From assembly GCA_964649825.1 (NCBI GenBank), contig CAZYQW010000134.1, positions 1-18,453 on the forward strand: a stretch of 18,453 nt of DNA. The letters run 5' to 3'. The notes below the pieces were generated by a model. It was not told the DNA's origin. It saw nothing but the letters and a program-made list of their open reading frames with translations, and searched no databases. A program made the translations under genes and the position numbers. Source of the DNA: CAZYQW01 sp964649825. Its GTDB lineage: Bacteria > Planctomycetota > B15-G4 > JADJEK01. Within the stretch, counting starts at the first letter, position 1. The number at the start of each line of letters is the position of its first letter. Positions 14,973 through 18,453 of the stretch are shown piece by piece.

Positions 14973-16202
14973 ATGATCCAGCGCGCCATCTTCTGCCGAA
15001 TGCTCGTTCTCGCCGCGGTGTCCAGCCCCGCGCTCGCCGCGAACCAGGCGCACGTCGTCGACTGGGCCAACGGGCCCGGCGCCGACTTCCTCGAGATCCA
15101 GGACGCGGTGAACGCCGCCTCCGACGGCGACACCGTTCTGGTGCGAGTGGGGATCTACGGTTCGGTGATCGTGGACGGCAAGGGCGTCTCGATCCTCGCC
15201 GACACGGGTTCCGAGGGACTGCGCCCGATCGTCTCGTGGTTCCGAATCCAGAACCTCCCGGCCGGATCGTACGCGCTGCTGCGCGGGCTGCAGTCGAGCG
15301 TCCTCCCGAACCCGTTCGGAGTCTCGTCGAACCTCGTCGTGAGCTCCAACGCCGGTCACGTGTTCGTCGAGAACATGGCGCTCGAGGGCGGCGCTCCCGT
15401 GGTCTCGGTCACCGCTTCCAGCCAGACCCTCTTCACCCGCTCCACGTTCACGGCGAGCGGCATCGCGATCGACGCCGCGCAGTCCGCGGTGCATGTTCAC
15501 GAGTGCGTGCTGACGGGTGGAGCCGGAAACGACGGCGCCGTCACGCCGTTCGGCACCATTCCGGCCGGCGAGGGGAATCCCGCGATGCAGCTCTCCGGCG
15601 GTGCCGCGGTGCTCGGCGGGGCGACGCTCGAGGGCGGGGCCGGCGGCAACGGCGACTCGAGCTGCAACCCGCCGGGCGACGGCGGCCCGGCGCTGCGCGT
15701 GACCGGCGTCGGGCCCACCGTCGTCGACGTCGCCTCGGCGTTCACCGGCGGGCCCGGCGGGAGCACGTCGCCGTCCTGTCCGTCGGGCATGGGCGCGACG
15801 GGCCCGCCGACCGACGTCCAGGCGGGATCGTTCACCACCGCCTCCGAGCCGCACCGCTCGTTGGCGTTCGCCTCTCCCGCCCGGGAGGGCAACACGCTCG
15901 CGTTCCAGATCAAGGGAGTCGCCGGCGAGCCGACTCTCCTCCTGTACTCGTTCCAAGAGGACCTCCAACCGTTCGCGGCGCTCACGGGAACGCTGGTGCC
16001 GGGATCCCCGCTGTTCGCCCTTCCGTTCGTCGCCATTCCGCCCGGAGGGACCCTGGCGTTCGCGACGACCCTTCCGGTGAACCTCTTGCCGGCGGGAGTG
16101 GACGCCCTCGACGTGTTCGTCCAGGTCGCCGTTCCCGGCGCGCTCGGGCAGGGGGTCGTAGGCAGCTCGAGCCTCCTCACGATCGTCGACGGCGCCGTCT
16201 GA
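14973..16202 (+). CDS. Secreted right-handed beta-helix-like protein
   Basis: A 409-residue protein with a signal peptide at residues 1-22 (MLVLAAVSSPALA). The ATG at 14973 has GAGGA (14962-14966) 6 bp upstream. Residues 35-64 (GPGADFLEIQDAVNAASDGD then TVLVRVGIYG) are the N-terminal cap and first coil typical of parallel beta-helix proteins of the pectate-lyase type. Short repeated strands continue to about residue 185. Residues 190-285 are very rich in Gly, Pro and Ala (GGAGGNGDSS, GGPGGSTSPS). A beta-rich C-terminal part (about 290-409) matches a tail I associate with planctomycete exported proteins. No catalytic residues are identifiable, so a binding or structural surface role is as likely as polysaccharide cleavage. 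Confidence 0.75.
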   Translation: MIQRAIFCRMLVLAAVSSPALAANQAHVVDWANGPGADFLEIQDAVNAASDGDTVLVRVGIYGSVIVDGKGVSILADTGSEGLRPIVSWFRIQNLPAGSYALLRGLQSSVLPNPFGVSSNLVVSSNAGHVFVENMALEGGAPVVSVTASSQTLFTRSTFTASGIAIDAAQSAVHVHECVLTGGAGNDGAVTPFGTIPAGEGNPAMQLSGGAAVLGGATLEGGAGGNGDSSCNPPGDGGPALRVTGVGPTVVDVASAFTGGPGGSTSPSCPSGMGATGPPTDVQAGSFTTASEPHRSLAFASPAREGNTLAFQIKGVAGEPTLLLYSFQEDLQPFAALTGTLVPGSPLFALPFVAIPPGGTLAFATTLPVNLLPAGVDALDVFVQVAVPGALGQGVVGSSSLLTIVDGAV

Positions 16203-16220
16203 TTCGAGCGAGCTGCCGCC

Positions 16221-16238
16221 TCCGCCGGCACCGGCGGA
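16221..16238. terminator. GC hairpin after the beta-helix gene
   Basis: TCCGCCGG (16221-16228) and CCGGCGGA (16231-16238) are exact inverted repeats with a 2-base centre, folding as a 7-bp stem with a GCAC loop. It begins 19 bp after the stop codon. No T-tract follows, so it is at best a weak intrinsic terminator. Confidence 0.35.
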
Positions 16239-16266
16239 TGGACGCGATACCGTGCGGAGGTAGGAT
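16239..16266 (+). promoter_or_regulatory. Putative promoter for the SLC13-type permease
   Basis: TGGACG (16239-16244; 4 of 6 to TTGACA) is 16 bp from TAGGAT (16261-16266; 4 of 6 to TATAAT). The leader to the ATG at 16303 would be about 30 bases. It directly follows the hairpin closing the previous gene, fitting a separate transcription unit. Confidence 0.3.
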
Positions 16267-16302
16267 GTCCCGCCGTTCCCGCCATCGCGAGCCTTCTCTT
16301 TG

Positions 16303-18120
16303 ATGGACACCCTCGGTTGGGAAGCCTGGTTCGTCATCGCGTTGACGATCGTTTTCCTCGTGCTCCTGTTCCTCGAGAAGGCATCGCTCGACGTCCTCGG
16401 CCTGGGATTGATCGTCGTCCTGACCGGGGCCGGCATCCTCGACTTTCGCGACGCGGCGGCGGGCTTCGCCAACAAGTCGGTCCTCACGATCGCCGGCCTC
16501 TTCGTTATCGGCGAGGGGCTCACCCGCACGGGGGCGGTCGACTTCATCGGACGAATCCTCGTCCGGCACGCGGAGGGTCGGCCGGTTCGACTGCTCTTGT
16601 GGACCGGAGCGACGGCGGCGGTCGTCTCGGCGTTCCTGAACGACACCGCGGTCGTCGCCGTGTTCATTCCGATCTTGATCGATCTCGCGCGCCGCACCAG
16701 GGTCGCCGTCTCCCACCTGATGATGCCGCTCGCCTTCGCGGCGCTGCTCGGCGGGACGTGCACGCTCGTCGGCACGTCGACGAACCTGATCGTAAGCGGG
16801 ATTGGAGAGGAGCTCGGCGCGCCCGAGCTCGGCATGTTCACCATGACTCCGATCGGCGTCCCGATCGCGTTGGTCGCGATCGTGTTCATCGCCCTCGTCA
16901 CGCGTCGACTGCTGCCGGTCCGGACGAGCGTGGCGATGCTCTTCGAACACGAGACGCGCAACTACGTGATGGAGATGACCATCGCTGAGCCGTCGCCGCT
17001 CGTGGGCAAACGGTACGACGAGGCGTTCGCGTCGAGCCAGGCCACGATCGTCTACTACGTGCGAGGCGACACGCTCATCCGCCCGCCGTTCGGGGACGCG
17101 ACGGCGGCGAGCGGGGACGTCGTCCTCCTCGACGGAAGCGTGAAGGACCTCGCGCGGGTCCAGGGGCTCGGGCTCGAGCCGCGGCGGGGACCGAACGTCG
17201 ACCCGCGTCGCGCGCTGCTCTTCGAGATCGCGGTCTCGCCGCGCTCGACGCTCGTCGGCACGCGGGTCGAGGCGTTGGGGCTCCAGCGGGACTTCGGCCT
17301 GTCCGTGCTCGCGGTGCTGCGGGACGGACGGCATCTGCACGAGAGCATCGAACGCCGCCGCGTGCGCGGCGGCGATCTGGTGCTGGTCTCCGGCACCGAG
17401 GACTCGCGAGAACGGATCCGAGCCAGCCAGGACTTCTATCTCCTCGCGGGCGAGCCGAGCCCCGTCCACCTCGAACGACGCGCGCGCCACGCGCTCGTGA
17501 TCACCGCGTTCGTCATCGTGCTCCTCGCCTCGAACTCGGTCAGCGACATCGATGCGCTTCCACCCGCGTCGGTCGCGCTGCTCGGCGCGGTGGCGATGGT
17601 GTCGGCCGGGTGCCTGAGCGCACGGGCCGCGTACCGTTCCATCGATTGGTCGATCCTGATCTTCATCGTCGGCAGCCTCGCGCTCGGCGCCGCGATGCAG
17701 CGGACCGGCGTCGCCCAGGTCGTCGGCGGCGCGGTCGTCGACTCGTTGTCCGCGTTCGGACCGGGCGCGGTCGTGAGCGGGATGATCCTGCTCTGCTTCC
17801 TGTTCAACTTCCTGATCTCGCACAGCGCCGTCGCCGCGTTGTTCACGCCGATCGCGGTGGCGGCGGGTCATCGCCTCATCGCCCTCGAAGGGCTCGCGGT
17901 TGGCGACGAGCGCGCGGATGCCATCCTCCGCGCGCTGCTCCTCGCGGTCTGTTTCGGCGGATCGATGTGTTTCGCGACGCCGATCGCCCACCAGGTGAAC
18001 CTCATGGTGCTCGGTCCCGGCGGCTACCGCTCGTTGGACTTCCTCCGCCTCGGGCTCCCGGTGGCGGCGCTCGTCTGGATCCTCGCGAGCGTCCTGATTC
18101 CCCTCGTGATGGGGCTTTGA
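16303..18120 (+). CDS. SLC13/DASS-type anion permease with two internal RCK_C domains
   Basis: A 605-residue membrane protein. An N-terminal membrane half (about 8-205) holds AFLNDTAVVAVFIP (110-123) and GGTCTLVGTSTNLIV (150-164), the helical-hairpin and Ser-Asn-Thr-type motif of sodium/anion symporters. A soluble middle follows with two RCK_C (TrkA-C) like domains, about 217-300 and 303-385, each ending in GDVVLL or GDLVLV. The C-terminal half (about 395-605) has SHSAVAALFTPIA (506-518) and FATPIAHQVNLMVLGPGGY (557-575), the second symmetry-related motif. The family imports sulfate, dicarboxylates or similar anions; the substrate is unresolved. ATG at 16303 is taken over the TTG at 16300. 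There is no strong Shine-Dalgarno. Confidence 0.92.
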   Translation: MDTLGWEAWFVIALTIVFLVLLFLEKASLDVLGLGLIVVLTGAGILDFRDAAAGFANKSVLTIAGLFVIGEGLTRTGAVDFIGRILVRHAEGRPVRLLLWTGATAAVVSAFLNDTAVVAVFIPILIDLARRTRVAVSHLMMPLAFAALLGGTCTLVGTSTNLIVSGIGEELGAPELGMFTMTPIGVPIALVAIVFIALVTRRLLPVRTSVAMLFEHETRNYVMEMTIAEPSPLVGKRYDEAFASSQATIVYYVRGDTLIRPPFGDATAASGDVVLLDGSVKDLARVQGLGLEPRRGPNVDPRRALLFEIAVSPRSTLVGTRVEALGLQRDFGLSVLAVLRDGRHLHESIERRRVRGGDLVLVSGTEDSRERIRASQDFYLLAGEPSPVHLERRARHALVITAFVIVLLASNSVSDIDALPPASVALLGAVAMVSAGCLSARAAYRSIDWSILIFIVGSLALGAAMQRTGVAQVVGGAVVDSLSAFGPGAVVSGMILLCFLFNFLISHSAVAALFTPIAVAAGHRLIALEGLAVGDERADAILRALLLAVCFGGSMCFATPIAHQVNLMVLGPGGYRSLDFLRLGLPVAALVWILASVLIPLVMGL

Positions 18121-18349
18121 CCGCGCGCCGCCCCTCCCCCTCGATCGCCCCACCCCGCTCGATCAGAGCACGAAAAAGGCGCGCCTCGTCGCATCGCGCG
18201 GGCGCGCCTTCCCCGAAGACCGCAGGGCTCGGGAGAGGAGAGGGTCCGACGTCTTCGCGTCTGCGCCCGAGACCGAGCGCAGGATTCGGTCAGCGAGAGA
18301 CGCGGACACCCGCCTAGCCGCCCGTGGTGAAAGTCATTCCGGCTGCGGC
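18121..18349. other. Gene-free right-hand intergenic DNA
   Basis: No coding region is supported on either strand from the permease stop to the window edge. It holds the hairpin at 18173-18210 and leads into repeat copy B. A short reverse frame ending in TAG at 18314-18316 is open to the right edge but lies across the repeat and resembles no protein. Confidence 0.5.
18173..18210 (-). terminator. Intrinsic terminator on the reverse strand
   Basis: AAGGCGCGCC (18176-18185) and GGCGCGCCTT (18201-18210) form a perfect 10-bp stem around a 15-base loop. On the reverse strand the stem runs directly into TTTTT (18177-18173), the classic rho-independent layout. On the forward strand only TT then CCCC follows. 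It therefore points to a transcript entering from the right, one that would include repeat copy B. It could also end the permease transcript less efficiently. Confidence 0.65.
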
Positions 18350-18442
18350 GGGCCCTCGCGACCGATCTCTTCGTTGCAGGATCCTCGACGTACAGGCAGT
18401 ACGCCTGCGGTCCTGCGCCTCGATCTCGGTCGCGATGACCTC
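18350..18442 (-). repeat. Structured repeat element, copy B (inverted relative to copy A)
   Basis: Read on the reverse strand, this 93-bp element starts with GAGGTCA (18442-18436) and ends with GGGCCC (18355-18350), as in copy A. The outer stem is TCGCGACCGA (18356-18365) with TCGGTCGCGA (18426-18435), a perfect 10 bp. A middle stem, GCAGGA (18376-18381) with TCCTGC (18411-18416), is seen only here. The inner hairpin is CGTAC/GTACG (18389-18393 and 18399-18403). An alternative apex, CAGGC/GCCTG (18393-18397 and 18403-18407), is also possible. The shared block corresponds to 18382-18392. Compared with copy A the stems differ in sequence but still pair. Confidence 0.5.
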
Positions 18443-18453
18443 GCCTCGCTTCG

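Noticed and set aside
14892..18153. Long reverse frames (14892-16961 and 16177-18153) opposite the beta-helix and permease genes
   Set aside because: Charged, repetitive composition with no domains, opposite well-supported genes.
18314..18453. Reverse frame ending in TAG at 18314-18316 and open to the right edge, as the end of a gene
   Set aside because: It covers repeat copy B, has unusual codons (CAA, AGA, ACT, TGT) in its second half, and the same element in copy A is shifted in frame by an indel, so a shared protein is unlikely. An extended sequence could still change this.

Overview
The window is about 18.5 kb of GC-rich DNA (roughly 68-70% where I counted) with tightly packed genes and strong G/C third-position bias. 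An ECF-type sigma factor of the kind common in Planctomycetota, a membrane Ser/Thr kinase with a long helical repeat tail, a secreted beta-helix protein beginning with a GPGADFLEIQDAV-like motif and a multi-domain carboxypeptidase-regulatory-like protein together suggest a planctomycete-like, environmental bacterium. That placement is inference. There are no rRNA, tRNA, CRISPR or transposase genes.

Layout. Positions 1-181 hold a structured repeat element (copy A) and a promoter. Then come a secreted tandem-thioredoxin protein (182-1018) and a secreted DUF2911 protein (1153-1770), both forward. A Tat-exported amidase-signature protein (1813-3498, reverse) is divergent from a 923-residue membrane-anchored protein of eight or nine beta-sandwich domains (3600-6371, forward). 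Convergent with it is a secreted LanC-like protein (6397-7713, reverse) whose zinc site appears to be of the Cys-Cys-Gly type. A TSUP-family permease (7909-8682, forward) has clearly lower GC and different codon use, and is probably an acquired gene.

The central block looks like a regulatory module. A secreted protein of unknown function and a receptor-like Ser/Thr kinase lie in one reverse operon (12780-8779). This operon is divergent from an ECF sigma factor followed 5 bp later by a TraB/PrgY-like putative lipoprotein (12958-14843, forward). A perfect 9-bp-arm palindrome lies between the two. Further right are a secreted beta-helix protein (14973-16202) and an SLC13/DASS-type permease with two internal RCK_C-like domains (16303-18120).

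The last 333 bp carry no supported gene. They hold a hairpin with a T-tract on the reverse strand and a second, inverted copy (copy B) of the element at the left edge. The two copies share conserved flanks (GAGGTCA and GGGCCC) and a conserved inner block. Their two stems are kept by different base pairs, which points to a structured RNA or DNA repeat family. This pair, the secreted CCG-type LanC-like protein and the sigma/kinase module are the items most worth following up.
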